Origin: Neoaquamicrobium sediminum
Lineage (GTDB): Bacteria > Pseudomonadota > Alphaproteobacteria > Rhizobiales > Rhizobiaceae
DNA length: 64,000 bases
Assembly: GCF_013240295.1 (NCBI RefSeq)
Contig: NZ_JABETK010000002.1
Coordinates: 682,001 to 746,000, forward strand
Direction: 5' to 3'
In this document: one piece after another, positions 8,794 to 22,172 of the stretch
How the letters are laid out: every line of letters starts with the position of its first letter
How positions within the stretch are numbered: the stretch's first letter is position 1
Position numbers and translations under genes: made by a program
The notes under the pieces: model-generated
Seen by the model: the letters and a program-made list of their open reading frames with translations, nothing else
Told to the model about the DNA's origin: nothing
Database searches by the model: none

Positions 8794-8900
8794 TCGCCGC
8801 CGTTGCATCGTCTGGCAACGAACCGGGAGGATTGGAGCGGGCCGATCGTGGTGTTACAGAGGATCGGATTCCCGTTCAATCGATAAGCCGGAACGCCTCA

Positions 8901-10250
8901 ATGAGCCAAAGAACGTGCCTGTCCGTCATTCTCGCCGCTGGCGAAGGAACCCGGATGAAGAGCGCGCTGCCCAAGGTGCTGCATCCGATCGCCGGCCTGC
9001 CGATGGTGGCGCATGTCGTCAAGGCGGCAAGGCGCGACGAGGCGACCGAGGTGGCGGTCGTGGTTGGGCGCGAGGCGGACACGGTGCGCGATGCGGTGCT
9101 GCCCTTTGCGCCGGAGGCCGAGGTTTTCCTGCAGTCCGAGCGGCTGGGTACGGCGCATGCGGTGCTGGCGGCACGCGAAAAGATCGCGCGCGGCTATGAC
9201 GACGTCCTCGTCGTCTTCGGCGACACGCCGCTGGTGCAGGCCGAGGCGCTTGCGGACCTGCGCGCGGAACTGGCCAAGGGCGCGGCGGTCGTCGTCATGG
9301 GTTTCCGTGCGCCGGACCCGACCGGCTACGGACGGCTGATCGAGGAGAACGGCGCGTTGGTCGCGATTCGCGAGGAACGCGACGCGAGCGCTGCGGAGCG
9401 CACCATCGATTTCTGCAATGGCGGCCTGATGGCGATTGCCGGTGCTCATGCGCTGCCGCTTCTCGACGCGGTGAAGAACGATAACGCCAAGGGCGAATAC
9501 TATCTGACCGACATCGTCGAGATCGCCGCCGGGCAGGGGCTGAAGGTGGTGGCGACGGAAGCGCCTTACGAGAACGTGCTCGGCATCAACAACCGGCTCG
9601 AACTCTCCGAGGCCGAGGCGATCTGGCAGCGCCGGCGGCGGCGGGAACTGATGCTGGACGGCGTGTCGATGCTCGACCCCGACAGCGTGCATCTGTCCCA
9701 CGATACCGAGATCGCGCCGGACGCGGTGCTGGAACCGAACGTGTTCTTCGGCCCGGGCGTCAAGGTGTCCGCAGGCGCGCGCGTCCGCGCCTTTTCGCAT
9801 CTCGAGAAGGCGATCGTCGGCGAGAATGCGGAAATCGGCCCGTTCGCGCGGCTGCGTCCCGGCGCGCAGATCGGCACCAAGGCCAAGGTCGGCAATTTCT
9901 GCGAGGTGAAGAACGCGGTCGTCGACGCGGGCGCCAAGGTCAACCACCTGTCCTATGTGGGCGACGCCCATGTCGGCGCCAAGGCCAATCTCGGCGCCGG
10001 CACTATCACCTGCAACTATGACGGCTATGCCAAGCACCATACTGAGATCGGGGCAGGCGCATTCGTGGGAACGAATACCTCCTTGGTCGCACCGGTGACC
10101 ATTGGCGAGGGGGCCTACATCGCTTCCGGCAGCGTGATTACGGCGAACGTGCCCGACGATGCCCTTGCCTTCGGCCGCGCGCGGCAGGAGAACAAGGAAG
10201 GGCTCGGGCGCCGGCTGCGCGAGAAGCTGGCGGCCCATGCGGGCAAGTAA
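8901..10250 (+). CDS. glmU: bifunctional UDP-GlcNAc pyrophosphorylase / GlcN-1-P acetyltransferase
   Basis: A 449-residue enzyme of full family length. The N-terminal uridyltransferase domain begins with [20 protein letters not shown], the nucleotide-binding loop. From about residue 250 it becomes a left-handed beta helix of hexapeptide repeats (for example [20 protein letters not shown] and [20 protein letters not shown]), the acetyltransferase domain. It makes UDP-N-acetylglucosamine in the cytoplasm for peptidoglycan and lipopolysaccharide. The ATG at 8901 is chosen because homology begins there, although the frame is open further upstream. glmS follows 139 bases later on the same strand, so two consecutive steps are encoded together. 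Confidence 0.97.
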   Translation: MSQRTCLSVILAAGEGTRMKSALPKVLHPIAGLPMVAHVVKAARRDEATEVAVVVGREADTVRDAVLPFAPEAEVFLQSERLGTAHAVLAAREKIARGYDDVLVVFGDTPLVQAEALADLRAELAKGAAVVVMGFRAPDPTGYGRLIEENGALVAIREERDASAAERTIDFCNGGLMAIAGAHALPLLDAVKNDNAKGEYYLTDIVEIAAGQGLKVVATEAPYENVLGINNRLELSEAEAIWQRRRRRELMLDGVSMLDPDSVHLSHDTEIAPDAVLEPNVFFGPGVKVSAGARVRAFSHLEKAIVGENAEIGPFARLRPGAQIGTKAKVGNFCEVKNAVVDAGAKVNHLSYVGDAHVGAKANLGAGTITCNYDGYAKHHTEIGAGAFVGTNTSLVAPVTIGEGAYIASGSVITANVPDDALAFGRARQENKEGLGRRLREKLAAHAGK

Positions 10251-10389
10251 CCGTATCGTCAGGCCTTTGTTGTAGGCGGCGTCTGCTGCATTTATGGGAT
10301 ATGAACTGAAACCATATGTGATTTCTGCGTAAGTCTCCGGAACACTATCAATCCGGCGGATCGGGGCGGAACGGGAAGGGTTTGGAAAG

Positions 10390-12213
10390 ATGTGCGGAAT
10401 CGTTGGGATCGTCGGGCGCGCGCCCGTTGCGCCGCTGATTGTCGACGCGCTCAAGCGGCTGGAATATCGCGGATACGATTCGCGGGCGTGGCGACCATCG
10501 ACCACGGACGGCTGGGTCGCCGCCGGGCCGAGGGCAAGCTCGTCAACCTTGAGAAGCGGCTGGGCGAGGAGCCGCTCGACGGCACGATCGGTATCGGCCA
10601 CACGCGCTGGGCCACCCACGGCGTGCCGAACGAGACCAACGCGCATCCGCATTTCTCCAACGACGTCGCCATCGTCCACAACGGCATCATCGAGAACTTC
10701 GCCGAGCTGCGGTCGTCGCTGATCGCGGACGGCTATGAATTCGCCTCGCAGACCGACACCGAAGTCGTGGCTCATCTCGTCTCAAGGGAGCTGGCGAAGG
10801 GGCTCGGCCCCGTCGAGGCCGCGCACAATGCGCTGAAGCAGCTCGAAGGCGCGTTCGCGCTCGCCATTATGTTCCGGGGCGACGAGGATATGATCATCGG
10901 CGCGCGCAACGGTCCGCCGCTGGCCGTCGGCCATGGCGAGGGCGAGATGTATCTGGGCTCGGACGCCATCGCGCTCGCCCCGTTCACCAACGCCATCACC
11001 TATCTGGAAGACGGCGACTGGGCGGTGGTACGCCGGGGCGGAATGGAAATCTTCGACATCGAAGGCAACCCGGTCGACCGCAAGCGCCAGCAGTCCGTGG
11101 GCAGCAGCTATCTCGTCGACAAGGGCAACTACCGCCACTTCATGGAGAAGGAAATCTACGAGCAGCCGGAGGTGGTTTCCCACACGCTGGCGCATTATCT
11201 CGACTTCGCCAACGGTGTCGCCAAGGATTTCGAAACGCCGTTCGATTTCGGCAAGATCGATCGCCTCGCCATTTCCGCGTGCGGCACGGCCTATCTGGCG
11301 GGGCTGGTCGGCAAATACTGGTTCGAGCGCCATGCGCGCCTGCCGGTCGACATCGATATCGCATCGGAGTTCCGCTATCGCGAAATGCCGCTGTCGAAGC
11401 AGAGCGGGGCACTCTTCATCTCGCAGTCGGGCGAGACGGCCGACACGCTGGCTTCGCTACGCTATTGCCGGCAGGAGGGGGCTGCCGATCGGGGCGATCG
11501 TCAACGTGCGCGAATCCACCATCGCGCGCGAATCCGACGGCATCTTCCCGACGCTGGCAGGCCCCGAGATCGGCGTCGCGTCCACCAAGGCGTTCACCTG
11601 CCAGCTTTCGGTGCTGGCCTCGCTGGCCGTCAAGGCAGCAGCCGCGCGCGGCGAGGTCGATGCCGAGGGCGAGAAGCTTCTGGTGCGCCAGCTTTCGGAG
11701 GCGCCGAAGCTTGCCAACCAGACGCTGAAGCTCGCCGGGCAGATCGAGAAGCTCGCGCGCGACCTCTCGCACTACAAGCACGTGCTCTATCTCGGCCGCG
11801 ACACGAACTATCCGCTGGCGATGGAAGGCGCGCTCAAGCTCAAGGAAATCTCCTACATCCACGCCGAGGGCTATGCGGCGGGCGAGCTCAAGCACGGGCC
11901 GATCGCGCTGATCGACGAGCAGATGCCGGTGATCGTGATCGCGCCGCATGACCGCATCTTTGAAAAGACGGTGTCGAACATGCAGGAGGTGGCGGCACGC
12001 GGCGGCAAGATCATCCTGATTACCGATGCCAAGGGCGCGAAGCACTCGACCATCGACACGCTCGACACCATCATCGTGCCCGACGTGCCGGAGATCATCT
12101 CGCCGATCGTCTATTCGCTGCCGATCCAGATGCTGGCCTATTACACGGCGGTGTTCATGGGCACCGACGTCGACCAGCCGCGTAACCTCGCCAAGTCGGT
12201 GACGGTGGAGTAG
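10390..12213 (+). CDS. glmS: glutamine-fructose-6-phosphate aminotransferase (two compensating frame breaks)
   Basis: Makes glucosamine-6-phosphate from fructose-6-phosphate and glutamine, upstream of GlmU in the hexosamine pathway. It starts MCGIVGIVG, with Cys2 as the glutaminase nucleophile; [15 protein letters not shown] and the SIS domains ([29 protein letters not shown]) follow. The frame is lost at about 10478-10486 (GAT TCG where GAT TCC GCG is expected, one base short) and regained at about 11477-11481 (one extra G in a G run). With both corrected, the span encodes about 607 residues, the normal length. Between the breaks the protein reads normally in the shifted frame. Convergent with recG. 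Confidence 0.95.
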
Positions 12214-12216
12214 GCG

Positions 12217-14325
12217 TCAGCCCGCCCTGAGCAGGCGCACAGCGTCGTCGCGGCCGTAGAGGTAGAGGAGGACCCGCAGTGCTTCGCCGCGAGGTGAGCG
12301 CAGGTCGGGGTCGCGGTCGAGCATGAAGCGCGCGTCGTCGCGCGCGATCTCCAAAAGGTCGGAATGGTGGTCGAGCCGCGCCACGCGGAAACCCGGCGTG
12401 CCCGACTGGCGCGTGCCGAGCAATTCGCCTTCGCCGCGCAGCTTCAGGTCTTCCTCGGCGATGCGGAACCCGTCCTCGGTCTCGCGCATCACCGACAGGC
12501 GCTGCTTGGCGACGAGGCCGAGCGGTTCCTTGTAGAGAAGCACGCAAGACGAGGGCTTGTCGCCGCGCCCGACCCGGCCGCGCAACTGGTGCAGTTGGGC
12601 GAGACCAAAGCGCTCGGCGTGCTCGATGACGATGATGGTGGCGTCCGGAACGTCCACGCCCACCTCGACCACAGTCGTGCCGACCAGAAGCCGTGTTTCG
12701 CCTTCCTTGAAGGCGCGCATGGCCTCGTCCTTGTCGCGGCCGTTCATGCGGCCATGGATCAGGCCGACTTTTTCCGCGAAGACCGGCTGCAAGCTGGCAA
12801 AGCGGTCTTCCGCCGACATCAGCTTCACTTCCTCGGATTCTTCCACCAGCGGGCAGATCCAGTAGACCTTCTGGCCCTCGGCAACGGCCTTTCTCATGCG
12901 TTCCACCAGTTCGCCGAGCCGTTCCAGCGGCAGCGTCACCGTCTGGATCGGCCGGCGGCCAGCCGGCTTTTCGGTGAGCCGCGACACGTCCATATCGCCG
13001 AAGGCGGTGAGCACCAGCGTGCGCGGGATCGGCGTCGCCGTCATCACCAGCATGTCGACGGCCTCGCCCTTTGCCGAAATCGCCAGACGCTGATGGACGC
13101 CGAACCGATGCTGTTCGTCGATGATCGCCAGCGCGAGATCGTGGAAGACGACGCTTTCCTGGAACAGGGCGTGGGTGCCGAGCACGAAATGGATCGCGCC
13201 GGATGCGATGTCGGCAAGGATTTCGGCCCTCTCGCGGCCCTTTTCGCGACCAGTCAGCACGGCGGCGCGCAAGCCTGCGCGCGCGGCAAGCGGCGCGATG
13301 GTGGCAAGGTGCTGGCGGGCGAGGATTTCCGTCGGGGCCATGAGCGCCGCCTGACCGCCGGCCTCGGCCGCCCGCGCCATGGCGAGCAGGGCGACGACCG
13401 TCTTGCCGGAGCCGACGTCGCCCTGCAGCAGGCGCAGCATCCGGTCGGGCGAGGCGAGATCTGCATGGATCTCTTTGAGTGCAGCTTCCTGCGAGCCGGT
13501 GAGCGAATAGGGCAGGGCGGCGCGGATCGCCGCCTCGAGCCTGCCATCGCCGACGAGTGGCCGGCCCGTCGTCCGCCTGATGCGAGCCCGAACGAGCGCC
13601 AGCGCGAGTTGTCCAGCCAGCAGTTCGTCATAGGCAAGACGCCGCCAAGCAGCGCCTTCCGGTGAAATGTCGAGCGGGTCGGCGGGTTCGTGCAGCCGGT
13701 GCAGCGCCATGCGAATGGCCGGAAAACTGTGCTGCCGCATCAATTCGCCATCAAGCCACTCCGGCAGATCGGGGAGGCGGGCGACGGAACCGAGAATCGC
13801 GCGGCGAAGCACCTTGCCGGAAAGCCCGGCGGTCAGTGGGTAGACCGGTTCCACCAGCGGCAGGTCGCCCGCGCGCGCTACGGGCACCATGTGGTCCGGA
13901 TGTACCATGGAGGGGCGGCCGTTGAACCACTCCATGCGGCCGGAAACCAGCATGCGCTCGCCTTCCGGCAGGGCTTTTGCCAGCCACTCCTGCCGGGCGT
14001 GGAAGAAGGTCAGCGCGATCTCGTCGCTCTCGTCATACGCATAGACGCGATAAGGCACGGAGCGGTTGCCGCGCGGCGGCGGCTGGTGCCGGCCGATAGT
14101 CACCTCGAGAGTGACCACGACGGTCTCCGGCGCGTCGGCGATCAGGTAGCGAGTGCGCCGGTCGATCATCGAATGCGGCAGGACGAACAGCAGGTCGCCG
14201 ACGCGCGCCTCGCGACCGCCCGTATCCATTGGCACCACGTTGGCGATCAGGCCGGCCACTTTCGGGCCGACGCCGTCGAGCGTGGTGACGGGTGAAAACA
14301 GCGGATCGAGCAGGGAAGGGCGCAT
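12217..14325 (-). CDS. recG: ATP-dependent DNA helicase RecG
   Basis: A 702-residue protein. An N-terminal wedge/OB domain (about residues 1-250) is followed by the superfamily-2 helicase core: Walker A GDVGSGKT near residue 300, the DEQH box in IIDEQHRFG near 400, TATPIPRTL, and the C-terminal helicase domain with VVEVGVDVPDA and QLRGRVGRG. RecG reverses stalled forks and branch-migrates Holliday junctions. The ATG at 14325 is chosen because the conserved LLDPLFSPVTTLDGVGPK opening follows it; upstream in-frame codons look non-coding. Divergent from sdhE across about 110 bases. Confidence 0.96.
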   Translation of the reverse strand: MRPSLLDPLFSPVTTLDGVGPKVAGLIANVVPMDTGGREARVGDLLFVLPHSMIDRRTRYLIADAPETVVVTLEVTIGRHQPPPRGNRSVPYRVYAYDESDEIALTFFHARQEWLAKALPEGERMLVSGRMEWFNGRPSMVHPDHMVPVARAGDLPLVEPVYPLTAGLSGKVLRRAILGSVARLPDLPEWLDGELMRQHSFPAIRMALHRLHEPADPLDISPEGAAWRRLAYDELLAGQLALALVRARIRRTTGRPLVGDGRLEAAIRAALPYSLTGSQEAALKEIHADLASPDRMLRLLQGDVGSGKTVVALLAMARAAEAGGQAALMAPTEILARQHLATIAPLAARAGLRAAVLTGREKGRERAEILADIASGAIHFVLGTHALFQESVVFHDLALAIIDEQHRFGVHQRLAISAKGEAVDMLVMTATPIPRTLVLTAFGDMDVSRLTEKPAGRRPIQTVTLPLERLGELVERMRKAVAEGQKVYWICPLVEESEEVKLMSAEDRFASLQPVFAEKVGLIHGRMNGRDKDEAMRAFKEGETRLLVGTTVVEVGVDVPDATIIVIEHAERFGLAQLHQLRGRVGRGDKPSSCVLLYKEPLGLVAKQRLSVMRETEDGFRIAEEDLKLRGEGELLGTRQSGTPGFRVARLDHHSDLLEIARDDARFMLDRDPDLRSPRGEALRVLLYLYGRDDAVRLLRAG

Positions 14326-14438
14326 CGGCCGACCATATGTCGGCAGACCGTGTCCGCAAAGGCTGACATTGGCGTCGCCAGCCGCTATATGCGCCATTCA
14401 TCCATGGCTTTCCACAGACCCTTGGGGTTTTCCCGATC

Positions 14439-14726
14439 ATGACCGGAACCACGCGGTCCAGCGCCGATCTCGACATCCGCCGCCGCAAGGCGCTTTTCCG
14501 CTCCTGGCACCGGGGCATGCGCGAGGTCGACCTGATCCTCGGCAGCTTTGCGGACGGCGAGATCGGCCGGCTCACCGATGGCGAGCTGACGGCCTATGAG
14601 GCGCTGATGGCGGAGCCCGATGCCGATATTCTGAAATGGGTGACGGGCGAGGCTGCTGTGCCAACCCGCCACGACAACGAGGTGTTCGCGAAAATCCTGA
14701 CATACCGCGAAGCGCCCCTTGCCTGA
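14439..14726 (+). CDS. sdhE: FAD assembly factor SdhE (succinate dehydrogenase)
   Basis: A 95-residue member of the SdhE/YgfY/Sdh5 family, which promotes covalent attachment of FAD to the flavoprotein subunit of succinate dehydrogenase. The family motif RGMRE lies at residues 25-29, followed by the conserved ADGEIGRLTDGELTAYEALM segment. It sits 14 bases before mfd on the same strand and opposite recG, so it may be co-transcribed with mfd, though the functions are unrelated. No sdh genes are in the window. Confidence 0.93.
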   Translation: MTGTTRSSADLDIRRRKALFRSWHRGMREVDLILGSFADGEIGRLTDGELTAYEALMAEPDADILKWVTGEAAVPTRHDNEVFAKILTYREAPLA

Positions 14727-14740
14727 GTGACGACCGAACC

Positions 14741-18224
<3,484 letters not shown>

Positions 18225-18228
<4 letters not shown>

Positions 18229-18917
18229 GACGCGGCGGGTTTGTCCAGCTCGCCCTTGGCCTTTGCCGCGGCGACCTGCCTGATGGCGTCGGCGAGCGTT
18301 TCGGCGTCCTGCGCGCCCATCACGGCGTATTTGCCTTCGAGCAGGAAGCAGGGCACGCCGCGAACACCCATCTGGGCGGCGGTCGCGATCTCGCTCTGCA
18401 CGGATTCGGCGTCGGCGTTGGACGATAGCAGTGCCTCGACCAGCGGGCCGTCCATGCCGGCTTCGACGGCGGTTTCCACGAGTACGGCGCGGTCGCCGAT
18501 GTCGCGCGCTTCCTCGAAAAACTGTTCGAACAGCCGCCGCACCACCGGCCCCTGCGTGCCGGCGGGGGCCTTGGGCGACGCCGCCCAGCGGATCAGCCGG
18601 TGCGCGTCGAGTGTGTTGGGCGAGGTCTGGATGGCCTCGAAATTGAAGCGGATGCCTTCGGCCTCGCCGAGCTGCGAGACCTGGGCGTGGATTTCCTTGA
18701 GGCGCTCCGCGCTGCCGAACTTGTTCAGCATGTATTCCTTGCGCGGCATGCCGCCGGCCGGAATGGTCGGGTCGAGCTGGTAGGGACGCCAGCGGACGCT
18801 GACCGGAACGTCGCCGGCGAGCGTCATCGCTGTTTCCAGCCGCTTCATGCCGATGAAGCACCAGGGGCAGACGACGTCTGAAATGACGTCGACGGTGATG
18901 CCGTTTTCTTCGCTCAT
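18225..18917 (-). CDS. DsbA-family oxidoreductase (FrnE-like)
   Basis: A 230-residue thioredoxin-fold protein with the active-site motif CPWC at Cys17-Cys20, the WRPYQLDP segment typical of FrnE-like members, and the cis-proline region GVRGVPCFLLEGKYAVMGAQ. It lacks a signal peptide, so unlike periplasmic DsbA it should act in the cytoplasm. Members are thiol-disulfide oxidoreductases or glutathione-dependent isomerases (2-hydroxychromene-2-carboxylate isomerase type); the substrate cannot be told. It ends inside the last codons of mfd on the opposite strand. The SBP gene follows on the same strand 28 bases away, with no obvious functional link. Confidence 0.9.
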
Positions 18918-18944
18918 GTCGATCTCCTTCGGCTGCTGGCCGGT

Positions 18945-20756
18945 CTATTCGGCCGCGTGCCACCAGGTGGGGAATTGCGGCCCGTAGACGGGTGTCGCTT
19001 CCGGGCGCTCGATCTGCTTCCAGCGCGCCACCCACTTGTCGGGTTGATGATAGAGCGGAACGACGTAGGCGCCACTCATCAGAACCCGGTCGAAGGCGCG
19101 CACGGCCGTCTCGAACGTTTCGCGCGTGCGGGCGGCAAGCAGGGCCTCGATCATCGCATCGACGGCGGGGTCGGCCACGCCGGCGAAATTGTAGGTGCCG
19201 TCGAGGTCGCGCGTCACCGAGCCCCAGCGGCCGATCTGCTCGGCGCCGGGCGACAGCGAGGAAGTATAGCGCATCAGCATGATGTCGAAATCGTAGGTGC
19301 GCTGGCGCTGGAGATATTGGGCGCTGTCGACGACGCGGATCGTGGCGCGGATGCCGAGGCGCTCCAGCGTGCGGGCCCAGGCCATGGCCAGCGCCTGGCC
19401 GGACGGGCCGTTGAGCATGATCTCGAACGTTACCGGACGGCCGTTAGCGTCGACGAGTTGGCGTCCGTCGAGGCTGTAGCCGGCGGCTTTCAGCGCATTC
19501 ATGCCGGTGCGCAGGAACTCCCGGTCGCGGCCGGAGCCGTCGGAGGCGGGAAGCTTGTACGTGCCGTCCATGATTTCCGGCAGGACGGCGTCGGGGTAGG
19601 GCGCCAGCAGCGCGCGCTCCGCATCACTTGCCGGCACGCCATGCGAGGAAAGCGACGATCCGTCATAATAGCTGCGCGTGCGCGTGTAGGCGCCGTTGAA
19701 CAGGTTGCGGTTCGCCCATTCGAAATCGAAGAGCCCGGCCAGCGCCTGGCGGAAGGCGCGGTCCTGGAAGACCGGCCGGCGGGTGTTCATCACGAAGCCA
19801 TACATGCCCGACGGCTGCTCGATCGGAAACGCGTCCTTTACCACCCGCCCGGCACTGACAGCAGGAAAGTCGTAGCCGGTCGACCAGCGGCCGGTGTCGG
19901 TTTCCTCGAACAGCGTGACGACGCCCTTCTTGAAGGCCTCGAACATCGTGTTGTCGTCGCGGATGTAGTTGATCCGGACCTCGTCGTAATTGTCGAAGCC
20001 GCGCTTGGAGGGGATGTCCTTTGCCCAGTAGTCGGGATTGCGCTTCATCACGACCAGTTCGCCGGGACGCACGCTTTCGACGACATAGGGGCCGGAGCCG
20101 ATCATCGGCTCGAGCGACGACTTGTCGAAGCGGTCGCGGTCGATTGCGTGTTCGGGCAGGATGGGCAGCATGGCGAGCAGCAGCGGCGCCTCGCGGCCCG
20201 CATCCGGCTTGAAGGTGAAACGCACCCCGTTCTCGCCGACCTTTTCGATCTTCTGCGCCGCCTTGATCCAGTTCTGGTAGATCGGCCGGGCCTTTTCCAG
20301 CAGGAGTTCCATCGAGAAGATGACATCGTCGGCCGTCACCGGCTCGCCGTCCGAGAACGTCGCGCGCGGATCGAGCGTGAACTCGATGAAGCTGCGCTCC
20401 TCGTCCGTTTCGACGGTTTTCGCGAGCAGCGGGTAGAGCGTGAAGGCCTCGTCTCGCGAGCGCGCCATGAGCGTCTCGAAGACGTTGTTGCCGAGGAACT
20501 GGTCGAACAGCCCGCGTGCGCCGTCGCCCTGGACGATGAACGGATTGAGGCTGTCGAAGGTACCTTGCAGCGCATAGTCGATGCGCCCGCCCTTCGGTGC
20601 GTCCGGGTTCGCGTAGGGAAAATGCTGGAAGTCGGCCGGAAGGTCCGGCTCGCCGTGCATGGCGATCGCGTGGCTAGGTCCTTCCCCGGCTTCCGCCAGC
20701 GGGATGGGCAGCAGGAGGGCAAGCGCCAGGACGGCGGAAAGAGGCGACAGGCGCAT
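18945..20756 (-). CDS. YejA-like peptide-binding protein of an ABC importer
   Basis: A 603-residue family-5 solute-binding protein. A signal peptide (RLSPLSAVLALALLLPIPLAEA) is followed by the YejA-type opening HAIAMHGEPDLPADFQHFPY, the family-5 segment GKIxY-like GGRIDYALQGTFDSLNP and the domain closing in YGPQFPTWWH. It captures oligopeptides in the periplasm; YejA homologues feed YejBEF, a microcin C-type peptide importer. No permease or ATPase genes adjoin it, so it is an orphan that must share a transporter encoded elsewhere. The ATG at 20756 is chosen over 20762 and 20780 because GGAG lies 7 bases upstream of it. Confidence 0.92.
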   Translation of the reverse strand: MRLSPLSAVLALALLLPIPLAEAGEGPSHAIAMHGEPDLPADFQHFPYANPDAPKGGRIDYALQGTFDSLNPFIVQGDGARGLFDQFLGNNVFETLMARSRDEAFTLYPLLAKTVETDEERSFIEFTLDPRATFSDGEPVTADDVIFSMELLLEKARPIYQNWIKAAQKIEKVGENGVRFTFKPDAGREAPLLLAMLPILPEHAIDRDRFDKSSLEPMIGSGPYVVESVRPGELVVMKRNPDYWAKDIPSKRGFDNYDEVRINYIRDDNTMFEAFKKGVVTLFEETDTGRWSTGYDFPAVSAGRVVKDAFPIEQPSGMYGFVMNTRRPVFQDRAFRQALAGLFDFEWANRNLFNGAYTRTRSYYDGSSLSSHGVPASDAERALLAPYPDAVLPEIMDGTYKLPASDGSGRDREFLRTGMNALKAAGYSLDGRQLVDANGRPVTFEIMLNGPSGQALAMAWARTLERLGIRATIRVVDSAQYLQRQRTYDFDIMLMRYTSSLSPGAEQIGRWGSVTRDLDGTYNFAGVADPAVDAMIEALLAARTRETFETAVRAFDRVLMSGAYVVPLYHQPDKWVARWKQIERPEATPVYGPQFPTWWHAAE

Positions 20757-20993
20757 GACCATGCTCCGGCACTGACCCATGTTGAACGGCTGATTCGCCG
20801 GCACCGTAACATGGGAGGCGCGCGGGCAGGAATCCCCGCCTTGCATGCCGCCAAATTTCGCCGCAGGTCTGGATTCCGGCAAGCTGGCGGTGTAACAGGC
20901 GCGAGGAGTCATGCTGTCGCCGCAATTGATCCGCAGTAGCGGGCCGACCGTCGGCGCGCGCCACAGCTCACTTTCTGAGAGGAAAACGACCCA

Positions 20994-21626
20994 ATGAACC
21001 GCCGCAAAACCAATGCGACCCGACTTTCCATCCTGGCCGCCGGTGCTCTTGGCGTCGCCGTGACCGCCACCCTGCCGGCCGCTGCCCAGCAACAGCAGCA
21101 GCAACTGCCGGAAGGCTGGTTCAAGGCCTGCAGCAAGCAGGAAGACGTGGACATCTGCAACGTGCAGAACATCAAGGTTGCCGATACCGGCCAGCTTCTC
21201 ACCGGCATCAGCCTGATCGAGGTGAAGGGCAAGACCAACCGCCGCGTGTTCCAGGTAACGGTTCCGACCGGCCGCATGATGCCTCCCGGCATCGGCCTGC
21301 AGATCGATGGCGGCCAGGCCCAGAAGCTCGACTACATGCTTTGCCTGCCGGACCGCTGCATCGCGGAAGGCCAGCTCAACGACCAGCTCGTCGCTTCCTT
21401 CAAGCGCGGCTCGGAACTGACGCTGACCTCGGTCAACTTCCAGAACCAGGCGAACCCGATCAAGGTTTCGCTGGCAGGCTTCACGGCAGCCTTCGACGGT
21501 GAGCCGCTGCAGCAGTCGGACCTTGAGGACCGCCAGCGCCAGATTCAGGACTTCGTCAGCAAGAACACCGACGATTTCGCCAAGAAGCTGCGCGAAGAGC
21601 AGGAAAAGGCGAAGCAGGGCAACTAA
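20994..21626 (+). CDS. invasion-associated locus B (IalB) family protein
   Basis: A 210-residue exported protein. A signal peptide ends near PAAAQ and is followed by a run of six glutamines. The IalB-like domain follows: WFKACSKQEDVDICNVQNIK, GISLIEVKG, a MMPPGIGLQIDGG core and a CLPDRCIAEGQL Cys pair. The family is named after Bartonella IalB, linked to erythrocyte invasion, but it is general in free-living Rhizobiales and its biochemical role is not known. The C-terminal 40 residues form a charged helix (DLEDRQRQIQDFVSKNTDDF). It ends at a strong symmetric terminator. Confidence 0.9.
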   Translation: MNRRKTNATRLSILAAGALGVAVTATLPAAAQQQQQQLPEGWFKACSKQEDVDICNVQNIKVADTGQLLTGISLIEVKGKTNRRVFQVTVPTGRMMPPGIGLQIDGGQAQKLDYMLCLPDRCIAEGQLNDQLVASFKRGSELTLTSVNFQNQANPIKVSLAGFTAAFDGEPLQQSDLEDRQRQIQDFVSKNTDDFAKKLREEQEKAKQGN

Positions 21627-21647
21627 GGCCCCGTATCAGACCGGAAC

Positions 21648-21677
21648 AAAAAAGCGGGCCATCTGGCCCGCTTTTTT
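21648..21677. terminator. bidirectional Rho-independent terminator
   Basis: A GCGGGCC/GGCCCGC stem with loop ATCT (21654-21671) is flanked by six A on the left and six T on the right. It therefore serves both converging transcripts, ialB and hspQ. Confidence 0.93.
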
Positions 21678-21705
21678 ATGCTGTCCGTCCGGCGGACGAA
21701 GCCTG

Positions 21706-22038
21706 TCAGTGCTGGGCGCGACCCTTGGGCGCGTAGTGGCCGTCGCTGGTCTTGTCGAAAAACTCGGCCAGTTGCGGATGACGCACTGGCTCGCCAGAAC
21801 TGTCGTCGAGCAGGTTCTGCTCCGACACGTAGGCGACGTATTCGGTTTCGTCGTTTTCCGCGAGCAGATGGTAGAACGGCTGATCCTTGCGCGGGCGCAC
21901 CTCGGCGGGGATCGCTTCGTACCATTCTTCGGTATTCGCGAACTCGGGATCGACGTCGAAAATCACGCCGCGAAACGGAAACAGGCGGTGCCGCACGACC
22001 TGTCCGATCCGGAACTTTGCTACTTTTGCTTCACGCAT
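21706..22038 (-). CDS. hspQ: heat shock protein HspQ
   Basis: A 110-residue hemimethylated-DNA-binding-protein-fold (YccV) protein. The family core is present: FRIGQVVRHRLFPFRGVIFDVDPEF, then PRKDQPFYHLLAENDETEYVAYVSEQNL. In Escherichia coli HspQ is heat-induced and acts as a specificity enhancer of the Lon protease; that role is presumed here. The start at 22038 gives the usual length. It is convergent with ialB and divergent from the AEC carrier gene. Confidence 0.94.
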   Translation of the reverse strand: MREAKVAKFRIGQVVRHRLFPFRGVIFDVDPEFANTEEWYEAIPAEVRPRKDQPFYHLLAENDETEYVAYVSEQNLLDDSSGEPVRHPQLAEFFDKTSDGHYAPKGRAQH

Positions 22039-22172
22039 TTCTTTGCACCATCGGGTCTATTTGGCGCATTGCAGCGCACAATTCAATCCTTGCCGCGCTT
22101 GACGGGCCGCGGCGGGCAGGGTAGCCGCGCAGCATCAGCCCCTTCGACAGACCGGTATTTCCCAAGGTTGCC

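Noticed and set aside
18957-20939. 660-codon plus-strand frame opposite the YejA-like gene
   Set aside because: Antisense shadow; the minus strand encodes a complete binding protein with signal peptide.
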